Assembly: GCF_005864045.1 (NCBI RefSeq)
Contig: NZ_VBSP01000019.1
Coordinates: 1-42,178, forward strand
Origin: Ruoffia tabacinasalis
GTDB lineage: Bacteria; Bacillota; Bacilli; Lactobacillales; Aerococcaceae
Direction: 5' to 3'
DNA length: 42,178 bases
In this document: piece by piece, positions 16,769 to 24,701 of the stretch
Layout of the letters: every line of letters starts with the position of its first letter
Numbering within the stretch: the stretch's first letter is position 1
Notes under the pieces: model-generated
What the model was told of the DNA's origin: nothing
The model's input: the letters and a program-made list of their open reading frames with translations, nothing else
Database searches by the model: none
Position numbers and translations under genes: made by a program

Positions 16769-17630
16769 AATTTAATATTTTCTGAGCTAATAAAAGACAG
16801 CCGGTAATTCCAGCATTATCTTCTAAGCCAGGTGTTTGAACGTACTCGGCCATCGGTGGTAAAGCTAAGTAGCCGGCCATTAATTCTTCTAATTTTGCTT
16901 GAATCATAGGTAGTAGATGGGCTTGCTTCATTACGCCACCACCTAAGATAATTCGCTCCGGTGATAAGACTAGTGAATAATTCATCAAGGCTTGAGCTAA
17001 ATAATAAGCCGTGAACTCCCATGCTTTATGGTCTTTAGGTAAATCAATCCCTTTTTTACCAAATCGCTTCTCGATAGCAGATCCACTTGCGAGTCCCTCT
17101 AAACAATCACCGTGATAAGGACATGAGCCTTCTCCAGTATCTTCTGGATGTCTTTGAACTTTGATGTGCCCCATTTCCGGATGAGAATACCCATTGAAGA
17201 TGTCGCCATTAATGACCGCGCCCCCTCCAACTCCTGTTCCAATCGTTAAATACAAACTGTTTGGAATATCTCTGCTAGCTCCTAATTTGTACTCGCCATA
17301 AGCTGCCGCATTCACATCGGTCGTCCAGTAAATGGGTTTACCAAACGCTTTTTTCAAATAGCCTACAAAATCAAATTGGTTCCAACCTGGTTTAGGTGTA
17401 GACGTAATGTAACCATATGTTTCTGAATCTGGATTGACGTCAATCGGACCAAAAGACCCAATCCCAAAGCTGTCGACGTCGTATTTTCCAAAAAAATCTA
17501 CTACGGCTTCCATGGTTTCTTCCGGAACCGTTGTGGGAATCGACACTCGTTCAATAATATTTAATGCGTTATCTGAAACAGCGCAGACAAATTTAGTGCC
17601 ACCTGCTTCAATTGCTCCTAGTAATGTCAT
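16767..17630 (-). CDS. scrK: ROK family fructokinase
   Basis: A 287-aa ROK sugar kinase of the ScrK/GmuE type. Seen: the phosphate-binding start LGAIEAGGTKFVCAV, the catalytic Asp105 in TTDVNAAAYGEY, TIGTGVGGGAV, and the zinc site His155, Cys170, His173 and Cys176 in the EMGH...CPYHGDCLEGLASG region. It would phosphorylate fructose (or mannose) at C6 with ATP. It follows the mannose-6-phosphate isomerase gene by 21 bp and is transcribed with it. Together they feed fructose and mannose into glycolysis. The symbol rests on family similarity. Confidence 0.9.
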   Translation of the reverse strand: MTLLGAIEAGGTKFVCAVSDNALNIIERVSIPTTVPEETMEAVVDFFGKYDVDSFGIGSFGPIDVNPDSETYGYITSTPKPGWNQFDFVGYLKKAFGKPIYWTTDVNAAAYGEYKLGASRDIPNSLYLTIGTGVGGGAVINGDIFNGYSHPEMGHIKVQRHPEDTGEGSCPYHGDCLEGLASGSAIEKRFGKKGIDLPKDHKAWEFTAYYLAQALMNYSLVLSPERIILGGGVMKQAHLLPMIQAKLEELMAGYLALPPMAEYVQTPGLEDNAGITGCLLLAQKILN

Positions 17631-17651
17631 ATTTAATCACTCCTATTTGAA

Positions 17652-18605
17652 TTAATAAACTGGGTTTGATGCGATTAAGGTTAAGTTATTCCCTTTTATT
17701 TGGATTTCGGTTGCTGAAGCTGGCGTTACAAAAGAATCGCCTTTAGTTAGTGGGTAGGTTTTTCCATTCACAATGAGTTCCCCACTTCCTTCAATCACCG
17801 TTGCTAAATAAACAGCGTTAGAGACAGGAATTTCTAAGTCGCCTGTCGCATCCCATTTAAAGACTTTAAAGTAATCATTCGTTAGAAAATGCGTAATAGC
17901 GCCACCCTCTTGTTGGCTCACATCTGCCACTTGTTCAGGGTCTTGATGAGGAATCAGCGACACATCAATAGATTGTTGGATATGTAAATTACGTTGCTTC
18001 CCTTGATTGTCAGTACGATCGTAGTCATACACGCGGTAAGTGGTGTCTGAACTTTGTTGCGTTTCTAATATCATGACACCCCCACCAATGGCGTGAATCG
18101 TTCCATGTGGCACATAATAAAATTCGCCCGGCGTCACTGGCACTCGGCGCAGTAACTCGTCCCAGCGCCCTTCTTCAACCAATTGCTGGAACTCTTCTTT
18201 GGACTCCGCATTATGTCCATAAACGATTTGCGCACCAGGCTCAGCATCGATAATATACCAACACTCCGTCTTACCTAATTCACCTTCGTGCTCTTTTCCG
18301 TAAATATCATCTGGATGCACTTGAACAGATAAGTCTTCTTTCGCGTCAAGTATCTTTACTAATAATGGAAAGACATCATCATTTAATTCGCCAAAGAACT
18401 CACGGTGCTCTTCGTAAAATTGATCAAAGGCCATACCTTTAAATTCATCCGGCGATTCAATGGTCGAAACGCCATTTGGATGCGCACTAATTGACCAGGC
18501 TTCACCAATACGGTCGCTTGGTAAATCGAAGTTAAACTCGCTTTCTAACTTATTGCCACCCCAAATTTTCTCTTGTAAAACTGGTTTTAAAAAAATTGGC
18601 TCCAC
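17652..18605 (-). CDS. manA: mannose-6-phosphate isomerase, class I
   Basis: A 317-aa ManA of the short Firmicutes form, which interconverts mannose-6-phosphate and fructose-6-phosphate. Zinc ligands are visible: His97 in VQVHPDD, Glu114 in LGKTECW, and His171 in VPHGTIHAIGGG. The start is GTG at 18605-18603, 8 bases after TGGAG; no ATG fits. It is the first gene of the manA-scrK pair. A -10-like TATGATAAT stretch lies upstream on the minus strand near 18670. The 629-bp gap behind it holds the 42-bp repeat array. Confidence 0.92.
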   Translation of the reverse strand: MEPIFLKPVLQEKIWGGNKLESEFNFDLPSDRIGEAWSISAHPNGVSTIESPDEFKGMAFDQFYEEHREFFGELNDDVFPLLVKILDAKEDLSVQVHPDDIYGKEHEGELGKTECWYIIDAEPGAQIVYGHNAESKEEFQQLVEEGRWDELLRRVPVTPGEFYYVPHGTIHAIGGGVMILETQQSSDTTYRVYDYDRTDNQGKQRNLHIQQSIDVSLIPHQDPEQVADVSQQEGGAITHFLTNDYFKVFKWDATGDLEIPVSNAVYLATVIEGSGELIVNGKTYPLTKGDSFVTPASATEIQIKGNNLTLIASNPVY

Positions 18606-18786
18606 TAAAACAGCTCCATTCTCATTAATTATATTTGGATTTCGAACACGCTCTCATCTGCTAATATTATCATAATAGTTGTTGAGTTGAAAATATTTAC
18701 TGGATAAGATGATTAATTAATTTCCGCTTTGCTGGCGGAAGCAGGTCTTGGGATTTAGGTCTGGCTCAAGTCAAATAGCAATTTCA

Positions 18787-19179
18787 TTTAGCTTGAGTTC
18801 GGGCAACTAAAGACAAACCGCAACTTCATTTGGCTTGAGTTCGGCTATCTAAAGACAAACCACTACTTCATTTGGCTTGAGTTCGGGCAACTAAAGACAA
18901 ACCGCAACTTCATTTGGCTTGAGTTCCGCTATCTAAAGACAAACCACTACTTCATTTGGCTTGAGTTCACACAACTCAGGACAAACCGCAACTCCATTTG
19001 GCTTGAGTTCGGCTATCTAAAGACAAACCACTACTCCATTTGGCTTGAGTTCGGGCAACTAAAGACAAACCACTACTCCATTTGGCTTGAGTTCGGCTAT
19101 CTAAAGACAAACCACAACTTCATTTGGCTTGAGTTCAGCTATCTAAAGACAAACCGCAACTCCATTTGGCTTGAGTTGC
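18787..19179. repeat. 42-bp tandem repeat array (nine full units plus partial ends)
   Basis: Nine consecutive 42-bp units start at 18787, 18829, 18871, 18913, 18955, 18997, 19039, 19081 and 19123. A 15-base partial unit follows to 19179, and a degraded half unit precedes at 18768-18786. Each unit begins TTTGGCTTGAGTTC and contains AAAGACAAACC. Two alternating subtypes, one with GGGCAACT and one with GGCTATCT, give an 84-bp higher-order period in the first six units. Later units are hybrids, pointing to unequal exchange. The array lies between manA and the oxidoreductase terminator. No coding function is supported. Confidence 0.95.
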
Positions 19180-19185
19180 ATTTTC

Positions 19186-19225
19186 AAAAAAAGAGAGCCA
19201 TAATTTTCTCAAATTACGGTTCTCT
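19186..19225 (-). terminator. terminator of the YhdH/YhfP oxidoreductase gene
   Basis: Arms at 19211-19225 and 19192-19206 (15 bp, two mismatched or wobble pairs) around a TCTC-type loop are followed by seven T on the minus strand. It lies 10 bases past the stop. Confidence 0.85.
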
Positions 19226-19234
19226 ATGTAATCT

Positions 19235-20227
19235 CTAATTCATCTCTACAATTGTTCGACCAACGTGTGAGCCTTCTTTTAAGGCGATAATTGTTTCAGA
19301 AACGTCATCTAGTTTAATTGTTTTCGTGTTTAAATTATCAACAACATTCCATGAATCCGCCAAGTTGTTCCAGATTGTTTCGCGTTCTTCTTGAGAAGCG
19401 TTGACTGAGTTGATCCCTAGTAAGTTAATGCCTCTGAGAATTAATGGCAAGACAGTTGTTTCTAATTTTACTCCCGCTGCATTTCCGCATAAACTCATGC
19501 TTCCCTTTTCTTGAATTTGCGAGATGAGAGTTGCGGCAACATCGCCTCCGACGGTGTCTAAGACGTAGTCGTATTTTTGAGAAGCAAGGGCTTTTTTCTC
19601 GCCAATATCATCTGCCCATAAGATTTGATGCGCGCCAATATCTTTAACAACTTTTTCCTGATAGTCTTTACGGATCATTGCTGTAACGTTTTGGTAGCCG
19701 GCTTTGACTAGGATGGCTAAGGCTATACTCCCTACGCCACCGGAAGCACCAGTGACTAAAATTCGTTGATCCAATTTCGGATCCATACCATGCTGTTCAA
19801 GTGCTCGAACAGATTGGGCTGCTGTGAAACCAGCTGTCCCATAAGTCATAGCATCTTTTAAAGTTAGATTTTCTGGCACCGGAATGATCCATTCAGAAGG
19901 CACTTGAGCGTATTGGGCTAGGCCACCCGTGTGATTCACACCTAAATCGTATCCTGTAATGAGTACTTCTTGTCCAACTTCAAATGATTCATCTGTCGTT
20001 TTAACAATTTCTCCACTTAAGTCAATCCCTGGAATCATTGGGTAGCGACGAATCACGCCACCCTTTGCTTGAGTAGCTAACATATCTTTATAATTCAGTG
20101 ATGAATAGTGAACTTTGATTAAAACTGAACCTTCGTCTAAATTTTCTTGCTTTATTGATTCAACTTCATAACTTACGTCGTCGTTTTCTTTTCGTACAAC
20201 GAGTGCTTTAAATAAATCCAATTTCAT
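19235..20227 (-). CDS. YhdH/YhfP family quinone oxidoreductase (acryloyl-CoA reductase-like)
   Basis: A 330-aa zinc-independent medium-chain dehydrogenase/reductase. SSLNYKDMLA and YPMIPGIDLSGEIV are family landmarks, and the NADPH-binding motif TGASGGVGSIALAIL lies near 160. Relatives reduce acryloyl-CoA or quinones; an enoyl-CoA reductase role would fit the acyl-CoA theme of the window but is only an inference. The ATG at 20227 lies one base after GGAG, which is too close. The TTG two codons later (20221) has 7-base spacing and may be the true start. Seven bases separate it from the upstream CHAD gene. Confidence 0.88.
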   Translation of the reverse strand: MKLDLFKALVVRKENDDVSYEVESIKQENLDEGSVLIKVHYSSLNYKDMLATQAKGGVIRRYPMIPGIDLSGEIVKTTDESFEVGQEVLITGYDLGVNHTGGLAQYAQVPSEWIIPVPENLTLKDAMTYGTAGFTAAQSVRALEQHGMDPKLDQRILVTGASGGVGSIALAILVKAGYQNVTAMIRKDYQEKVVKDIGAHQILWADDIGEKKALASQKYDYVLDTVGGDVAATLISQIQEKGSMSLCGNAAGVKLETTVLPLILRGINLLGINSVNASQEERETIWNNLADSWNVVDNLNTKTIKLDDVSETIIALKEGSHVGRTIVEMN

Positions 20228-20234
20228 TCTCCTT

Positions 20235-21022
20235 TTATTCGGTGACTATTATTTTTTCTTGAGCAATATCACGAATTTGATAGAATAACTCTCTCACGTC
20301 TTTATCCTCAACCTGATCAGCAAAGTCTGTTAATAAGTCGTAATTCACATGCGCATCAGTCACTTCACCAAACTCATCTTGAATGGCTTCAGCTGCTTTT
20401 TTATACGGTTTAGTTTTTTTGGATGTTATATTTTTATAGTATTTTGCTGCATAGCGATTTTTCTTAGCATCTTTTCGAATATCATGAACCGTTTCATAAT
20501 CTTCGAGATCCACTTCTTCATACGCTTTTTGCAATTTATCATTCTTTTTCTCTAAGCGTTTAGCAACATATTTATCCCAATCAAAATCTTTTTCCAACTC
20601 TAATTCTTCAAGCGTTTCTTTAGTGGTTGTTAACGCGTCTTTGACTAGTTCAACATTCGTCACGTTAAATGTGCGACGCATTTCTTTCCGCCGTTCTTTG
20701 CCTAATAAATTAAACGCATCATAAAAATACTCACTTAAATCTGGTTGTTCTAAAGCAACTTCTTCAGTAAATTCAGTCAATACATCGAGTTCGCGAATAG
20801 GTCCAAATACTTGCGCTGCTTCGCGAAGCGGCGCATTCATTGAATCATACGTCTCTTCACCGATAATCGGTTTGATAAAGTTCAATAAACCACGCAATTC
20901 TCTTATGCTCACTCGCAAATCATGTGTTATATCGCTATCAAAAGGATTATTAGAATAATCCACGTACCGCGCTTCAATGATACTCCGTCGCTCCAGCAAA
21001 ATATTTTTTACTTTTTTGTCAT
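20235..21022 (-). CDS. CHAD domain protein, frameshifted just after its start
   Basis: The body is a CHAD domain, an all-helical fold that binds polyphosphate. The conserved basic helices are visible as HDLRVSIRELRGLL near the N-terminus and VHDIRKDAKKNRYAAKYY in the second half. Length would be about 262 aa. The only well-placed start, ATG at 21022-21020 behind AGAGAGGTGA, runs into a stop after four codons (MTKK). Adding one A to the A6 run at 21012-21017 gives MTKKVKNILLERRS in frame with the rest. The longer in-frame extension to 21224 looks non-coding. So this is a real frameshift or a base-calling error. Confidence 0.75.
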
Positions 21023-21122
21023 TCGATTCACCTCTCTCTATTTTTTTAAAATTGTTTTTCGATATCTTAAGTATAGCACTTACATCCGCAGAGCTAAAAC
21101 AATATACTGTGCACAGGTGTTG

Positions 21123-21223
21123 TGTGGATATGTTGATAAAATGAAAAGTTATTTGCATATTATCAACATGTGCATAAGTATTTTGATTAAAAAAAGTCCG
21201 CTTGTGCCACATAGTTATACACA
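21123..21223. other. cluster of DnaA-box-like 9-mers
   Basis: Two 9-mers match TTATNCACA exactly: TGTGCATAA (21169-21177, lower strand) and TTATACACA (21215-21223). Three more differ at one base: TGTGGATAT (21123), TGTTGATAA (21131) and TTATCAACA (21160). The last two also form a 10-bp perfect inverted repeat, ATGTTGATAA / TTATCAACAT. No origin genes (dnaA, dnaN) are present, so this would be a DnaA-binding cluster away from oriC. TTATACACA falls in the loop region of a terminator. Confidence 0.4.
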
Positions 21224-21233
21224 AACGAACTTT
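21189..21233 (-). terminator. terminator of the 58-aa protein gene
   Basis: Arms 21220-21233 and 21193-21206 pair over 14 bp with two G-U pairs. The hairpin is followed by a T-run on the minus strand, just past the stop of the 21239-21415 gene. Confidence 0.8.
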
Positions 21234-21238
21234 AGTAA

Positions 21239-21415
21239 TTAAATTTCTTCAAAAATGACCGCAGAACGGCCTTTCTCATCCATATCACTGACTTTAATAA
21301 TTGTTAAACCTTTTTTATTCGCGTAATCGGCAATTTCTTGGTACAGCTTTGTCACTTGTGTTTTAAACACGCCACCACTTGCATCAAAATCTTCTACAAT
21401 ATATTTCTTTGCCAT
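21239..21415 (-). CDS. small conserved-looking protein (58 aa)
   Basis: A short gene with all the marks of being real: GAGGAGG 6 bases before ATG 21415 (another ATG lies directly before it at 21418), a compact open frame, and its own terminator. The product starts MAKKYIVEDFDASGGVF and ends in KVSDMDEKGRSAVIFEEI. It looks like a small alpha/beta protein, with no signal peptide or membrane segment. I do not recognise the family. It is separated from the CHAD gene by the terminator and the DnaA-box-like region, so it is probably monocistronic. Confidence 0.7.
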   Translation of the reverse strand: MAKKYIVEDFDASGGVFKTQVTKLYQEIADYANKKGLTIIKVSDMDEKGRSAVIFEEI

Positions 21416-21621
21416 CATTTGCCTCCTCAGTTTATTTGTTAATGTTATTTTAGCATAAATGCTGTGGTATAATCTTTTATCACGCTTTTCTGAGAAAGTA
21501 TTTTAAATCAATTCTTACTTTCTTGGCATAATCTTGTCACAATTAAATATCATCCTTAAGACTGATATCCGAATCAATCCTTGGCGTTATAATGTATATA
21601 GTCAAGAAAGGGTGTGTATTA

Positions 21622-21921
21622 ATGAAAGCAAATAAAACTTCAAAAACAACTTTAGGTAAATTTGTCAAAGCCTTATTCAAAAAAGAAACACCTCTATATA
21701 TTAAAGGTATGGTCGGTGTCGCCCTAGCCTATACGATCTTCCCCGTGGATGTCCTGCCAGATATCTTTGGTCCCTTAGGTTTTGTTGACGACGCGGCAGT
21801 AATTGGTGTCTTAACTACGGTTGCGATGACTTTACTTGATAATTTCTATGAGAAACAAACTGGAGTGTCGAAAGTCGACCCTCAACAAAATATTAAATAT
21901 GCAGAAGTTGTGAATGACTAA
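21622..21921 (+). CDS. YkvA family protein (DUF1232)
   Basis: A 99-aa membrane-associated protein with the DUF1232 signature: PLYIKGMVGVALAYTIFPVD followed by VLPDIFGPLGFVDDAAVIG, giving two hydrophobic helices around a Pro-Asp turn. Function is unknown. ATG at 21622 (AAAGGGTG upstream) is preferred over the in-frame ATG at 21592, because that one overlaps the -10 TATAAT at 21588-21593. A good terminator follows. Confidence 0.85.
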   Translation: MKANKTSKTTLGKFVKALFKKETPLYIKGMVGVALAYTIFPVDVLPDIFGPLGFVDDAAVIGVLTTVAMTLLDNFYEKQTGVSKVDPQQNIKYAEVVND

Positions 21922-21934
21922 ATTCAATTATAAT

Positions 21935-21987
21935 AAAAACGAGTATCGCTTGCTGTTTGCATGACAGTGGCTATACTCGTTTTTTAT
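21935..21987 (+). terminator. terminator after the YkvA-like gene
   Basis: AAAACGAGTAT-x-GC pairs with GC-x-ATACTCGTTTT, followed by a T-run that ends near 21987. Confidence 0.88.
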
Positions 21988-22013
21988 TATTTAATTTTCC
22001 AAACTAAGATGGA

Positions 22014-22301
22014 CTATATATGTTGTAAGGTTCTATTCTTAACCTTTATATAAAAACTTAGTGGCGTAAATACAAGTACTAAAATAATTCGTACGTATTT
22101 TTCAATCATTTCGTTAATCATCGAAAGTGCATTTAATGCAGACATTATGGCGATACCAATTGTAAAAAAAACACCGATTAAAATACCTGTTCCAAGCAAT
22201 CAAGTTAAATGTGGTATATAAACACCAACATTATCTTCACCCGCTACGATGGTGATGAAGAATGTATGGGTTTGAATTTTATTAAATCGTTCAATGACCA
22301 T
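22014..22301 (-). pseudogene. remnant of a CadD-type cadmium-resistance transporter (C-terminal part)
   Basis: Reading leftward from ATG 22301 (behind CTGGAG), one frame gives FFITIVAGEDNVGVYIPHLT, then a TGA at codon 34, then LLGTGILIGVFFTIG and a second hydrophobic segment with MIEKYVRIILVLVFTPL. This order matches the C-terminal third of CadD-like transporters (ANGGDNIGVYIP and IEKYG-I-IVP-VFIGLG patterns). The N-terminal two thirds are missing and a stop interrupts the rest, so it is a decayed fragment. It lies directly behind arcA. The part after the TGA alone can be read as a 61-aa membrane peptide, but that is unlikely to be a gene. Confidence 0.6.
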
Positions 22302-22322
22302 TTCAAACTCCAGTGATATGAA

Positions 22323-23555
22323 TTAAAACCGCTCTCGGTAAATCGGCATCGACATACAACGCGGTCCACCTCGCCCACGGACTAATTCACTTCCTTGGAT
22401 TTTATGTAATTTAATTCCTGCTTCTTCAAGCAAGGCATTTGTAACTGGATTACGGTCGTAAACAATTAACTCGCCTGGTGCAATCGCCAAAGTATTGGCC
22501 CCGTCATTCCACTGCTCACGCGCCGCAGCTACTGGGTCATCATCCCCGCAACGAATAAGTGTTACTTTCTCAATGTTGAGAGCTGCTTCTAATATCCCTT
22601 CTAATGGGTCCGTTTCCTCTTCAATTTTTACTTCGCCGTCTTGACTCGTTATCGTATACACTTTTAATTGGTCTTCTATTTCAGGATGAATCGTGAATTT
22701 ATCGTAATCAACCATCGTAAAAACTGTATCTAAATGCATGAACTTTCGGTTACTTCCAATGAGAAAAGCCAGCACTTGGCTGTAATCTGTATCTTCAAAG
22801 ACATTTTTTGCAAGCTTCTCAATAGAACGCGCGTCCGTTCTCTGCGAAATCCCAATCGCTAAGACATCCTCAGATAGCACTAAGATATCTCCACCTTCAA
22901 TATAAGTCGATTCATCTCGGAAATAATACAAAGGGACGGAGTTATCTTTGACAACTGGATGATATTGGAAGATATACTTTCCATATATTGTTTCTCGTTT
23001 GCGCGTCTCAGAATACATATGATTCAAAGAAATTCCTTGCCCGATTGTCGCGAAAGGGTCCCGAGTAAAGTATAAACTCGGCATCGGATTAATTAACAAA
23101 GGATAATCTCTATCCAAAGTATCAATCAAAGTTGTACCTTCTTCAACCTTGACTTCATCTTTTCTAAATCCTGTCATTGTCTTGAGTATCAGCTCATAAG
23201 AATCTTCAATCGCTGTCAGCTTTTCTTTAACAGCATGGTAATGAGCACCCGGTTCTAAGCCTGATTCACTCAACCATTCCTCAATAAATTCTTCTCTCAC
23301 ATTCTCGTTGTCAATAGCTTCTGCAGCTAATTTCTCTAAGTAAAGTACTTCGACGCCATTCTCTTTTAATACTTGAGCAAATGCATCATGTTCTTTTTGC
23401 GCCGCCTCCAAATAAGGTATGTCATCAAATAGTAACGCTTCAAGATTAGCTGGAATTAAATTTTCTAATTCAATACTTGGGCGATGTAATATTACTCGTT
23501 TCAACCGACCAATTTCTGAATACACTTGAATTGGCATGCTTGTCTTATCAGTCAT
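22323..23555 (-). CDS. arcA: arginine deiminase
   Basis: The 410-aa length is normal for ArcA, which hydrolyses arginine to citrulline and ammonia. Catalytic features: FTRDPF at 163-168, Glu220 and Asp223 in YIEGGD, His274 and Asp276 in FMHLDTVFT, and the nucleophile Cys400 in [14 protein letters not shown] follows AGAGGAAG. No arcB, arcC or arcD lies next to it; the upstream neighbours are azlD and azlC. Citrulline must therefore be handled by genes elsewhere or exported. The start fits other ArcA proteins ([16 protein letters not shown]). Confidence 0.96.
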   Translation of the reverse strand: MTDKTSMPIQVYSEIGRLKRVILHRPSIELENLIPANLEALLFDDIPYLEAAQKEHDAFAQVLKENGVEVLYLEKLAAEAIDNENVREEFIEEWLSESGLEPGAHYHAVKEKLTAIEDSYELILKTMTGFRKDEVKVEEGTTLIDTLDRDYPLLINPMPSLYFTRDPFATIGQGISLNHMYSETRKRETIYGKYIFQYHPVVKDNSVPLYYFRDESTYIEGGDILVLSEDVLAIGISQRTDARSIEKLAKNVFEDTDYSQVLAFLIGSNRKFMHLDTVFTMVDYDKFTIHPEIEDQLKVYTITSQDGEVKIEEETDPLEGILEAALNIEKVTLIRCGDDDPVAAAREQWNDGANTLAIAPGELIVYDRNPVTNALLEEAGIKLHKIQGSELVRGRGGPRCMSMPIYRERF

Positions 23556-23630
23556 CGTCTCTTCCTCTCTTAATGCTATATCGCTATCTTACCAGTTTGA
23601 TGAAAGAGAGAGAAATGATTACACTATCAC

Positions 23631-23939
23631 TTAAATTAAAATCAATTCCACGATAAAAACAAGCATACAACTTGTGACTGCCACTTGAATTAAATTAGCG
23701 CCTCGCCAAGACATTAAAATGGCACCAACTAATGCTGCCAGTCCAGATAGAGGTGTCTGCGTCACTTGTAAAATAGCTGGGAAAGTCATAACTGATAAAG
23801 TAACATATGGAACATAATACAAAAACGACCGAATAAATGAGTGTTTAATTTGCCCTCTAGCTAAAGTCATTGGAATGACTCGCATCATATACAGTACTGC
23901 TCCACTGAGGAGTAGATAAAAATACACGCTATTCATCAT
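23631..23939 (-). CDS. azlD: AzlD family branched-chain amino acid transport protein
   Basis: A 102-aa protein with four hydrophobic segments, the usual size for AzlD. RVIPMTLARGQI near residue 20 and YYVPYVTLSVMTFP near 41 are family motifs. AzlC and AzlD form a two-part exporter of branched-chain amino acids. Its ATG overlaps the end of azlC by 11 bases, with GAGGTGATCC as ribosome site, so translation is coupled. Because azlC is truncated (see there), the pair may not be functional. Confidence 0.85.
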   Translation of the reverse strand: MMNSVYFYLLLSGAVLYMMRVIPMTLARGQIKHSFIRSFLYYVPYVTLSVMTFPAILQVTQTPLSGLAALVGAILMSWRGANLIQVAVTSCMLVFIVELILI

Positions 23940-24471
23940 GGATCACCTCATCTTCAATCGGATATCTAATTGCTGCAACACTTGCGATAATTACTGTCAA
24001 AACGATCGTCACGATTCCAGACGAAAAACGTTCCACAAGACCAATAACATCAGCAGTAAAACTCGCTACATAAGAAACAACAACGAAAAAAGCAATCGTC
24101 CGATTCACTTTTACTGAAGGAATAACCGCAGCAATGAACATCCCATACAAAGCCACACTTAACGCACTCACAATACTCAACGGGAGTATATTTCCAGCGA
24201 TGACACCAATAAAATTCCCAATCGCCCACCATAATAGTGATGTCATCGTTCCATAGTAGTAGTAAGATTGAACGAATTTATTATCCGCTATTGATAGTCC
24301 GAATAACTCATCAGTAATACCTAAACTAATTAAGAAGCGGTGTCTCATTGGGATATCTGGATGAACACGTTGGCTCAATGCTAAACTCATTAAAATGTAT
24401 CGAGCATTCACAACAAGCGTGACTAATACCACTTCCACAAAAGGTGCATTCGACTCAAACAAGCTATACAC
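23929..24471 (-). CDS. azlC: AzlC family permease, truncated at the 5' end
   Basis: The readable 180-aa part has the AzlC features VVNARYILMSLALSQRVH and SLGITDELFGLSI, then several membrane helices. AzlC proteins are normally about 230-250 aa. The same frame stays AzlC-like upstream (AIGLTPLQGFLSALLLNASA) until a TAG at 24550-24552. Beyond it the expected first helix is absent in every frame I read. The GTG at 24471 has no ribosome site. The gene is probably a 5'-deleted pseudogene whose coding remains extend to 24549. Confidence 0.65.
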   Translation of the reverse strand: MYSLFESNAPFVEVVLVTLVVNARYILMSLALSQRVHPDIPMRHRFLISLGITDELFGLSIADNKFVQSYYYYGTMTSLLWWAIGNFIGVIAGNILPLSIVSALSVALYGMFIAAVIPSVKVNRTIAFFVVVSYVASFTADVIGLVERFSSGIVTIVLTVIIASVAAIRYPIEDEVIHDE

Positions 24472-24654
24472 AGCATATTGCCCAGCCGATGCATTTAGTA
24501 ATAAAGCACTTAAAAATCCTTGTAATGGAGTAAGGCCAATTGCCTCGGACTATGATTGCGAAGAATTCTAGGACTCGTTCAGAATGATAAGATTAGTGTG
24601 AAGTGACCCGCATACAGAAATTAGTTTGTCCCGAATACACCAATCTATTTTTCT

Positions 24655-24688
24655 AAAATAAAAGAAGCCAGACAATTAGTCTTGGCTC
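24655..24688 (-). terminator. terminator of the oppA-like / M20 peptidase operon
   Basis: GAGCCAAGAC and GTCTGGCTTC (minus strand) form a stem with a TAATT loop, followed by TTTTATTTT. It lies 13 bases past the M20 stop. Confidence 0.82.
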
Positions 24689-24701
24689 CCAACAGCTCTT
24701 A

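Noticed and set aside
18787-19179. CRISPR array
   Set aside because: Units are contiguous 42-bp near-identical repeats without unique spacers, and there are no cas genes nearby.
21123-21223. Chromosomal replication origin
   Set aside because: DnaA-like boxes are present, but there is no dnaA, dnaN or rpmH neighbourhood and no clear AT-rich unwinding region with the usual arrangement.
21023-21224. N-terminal extension of the CHAD protein
   Set aside because: The extension has non-coding-like composition and no ribosome site at its ATG. A well-placed start lies at 21022 in a neighbouring frame.
22014-22199. Stand-alone 61-aa membrane protein
   Set aside because: The frame continues upstream through a TGA into CadD-like sequence, so it is better read as part of a pseudogene.
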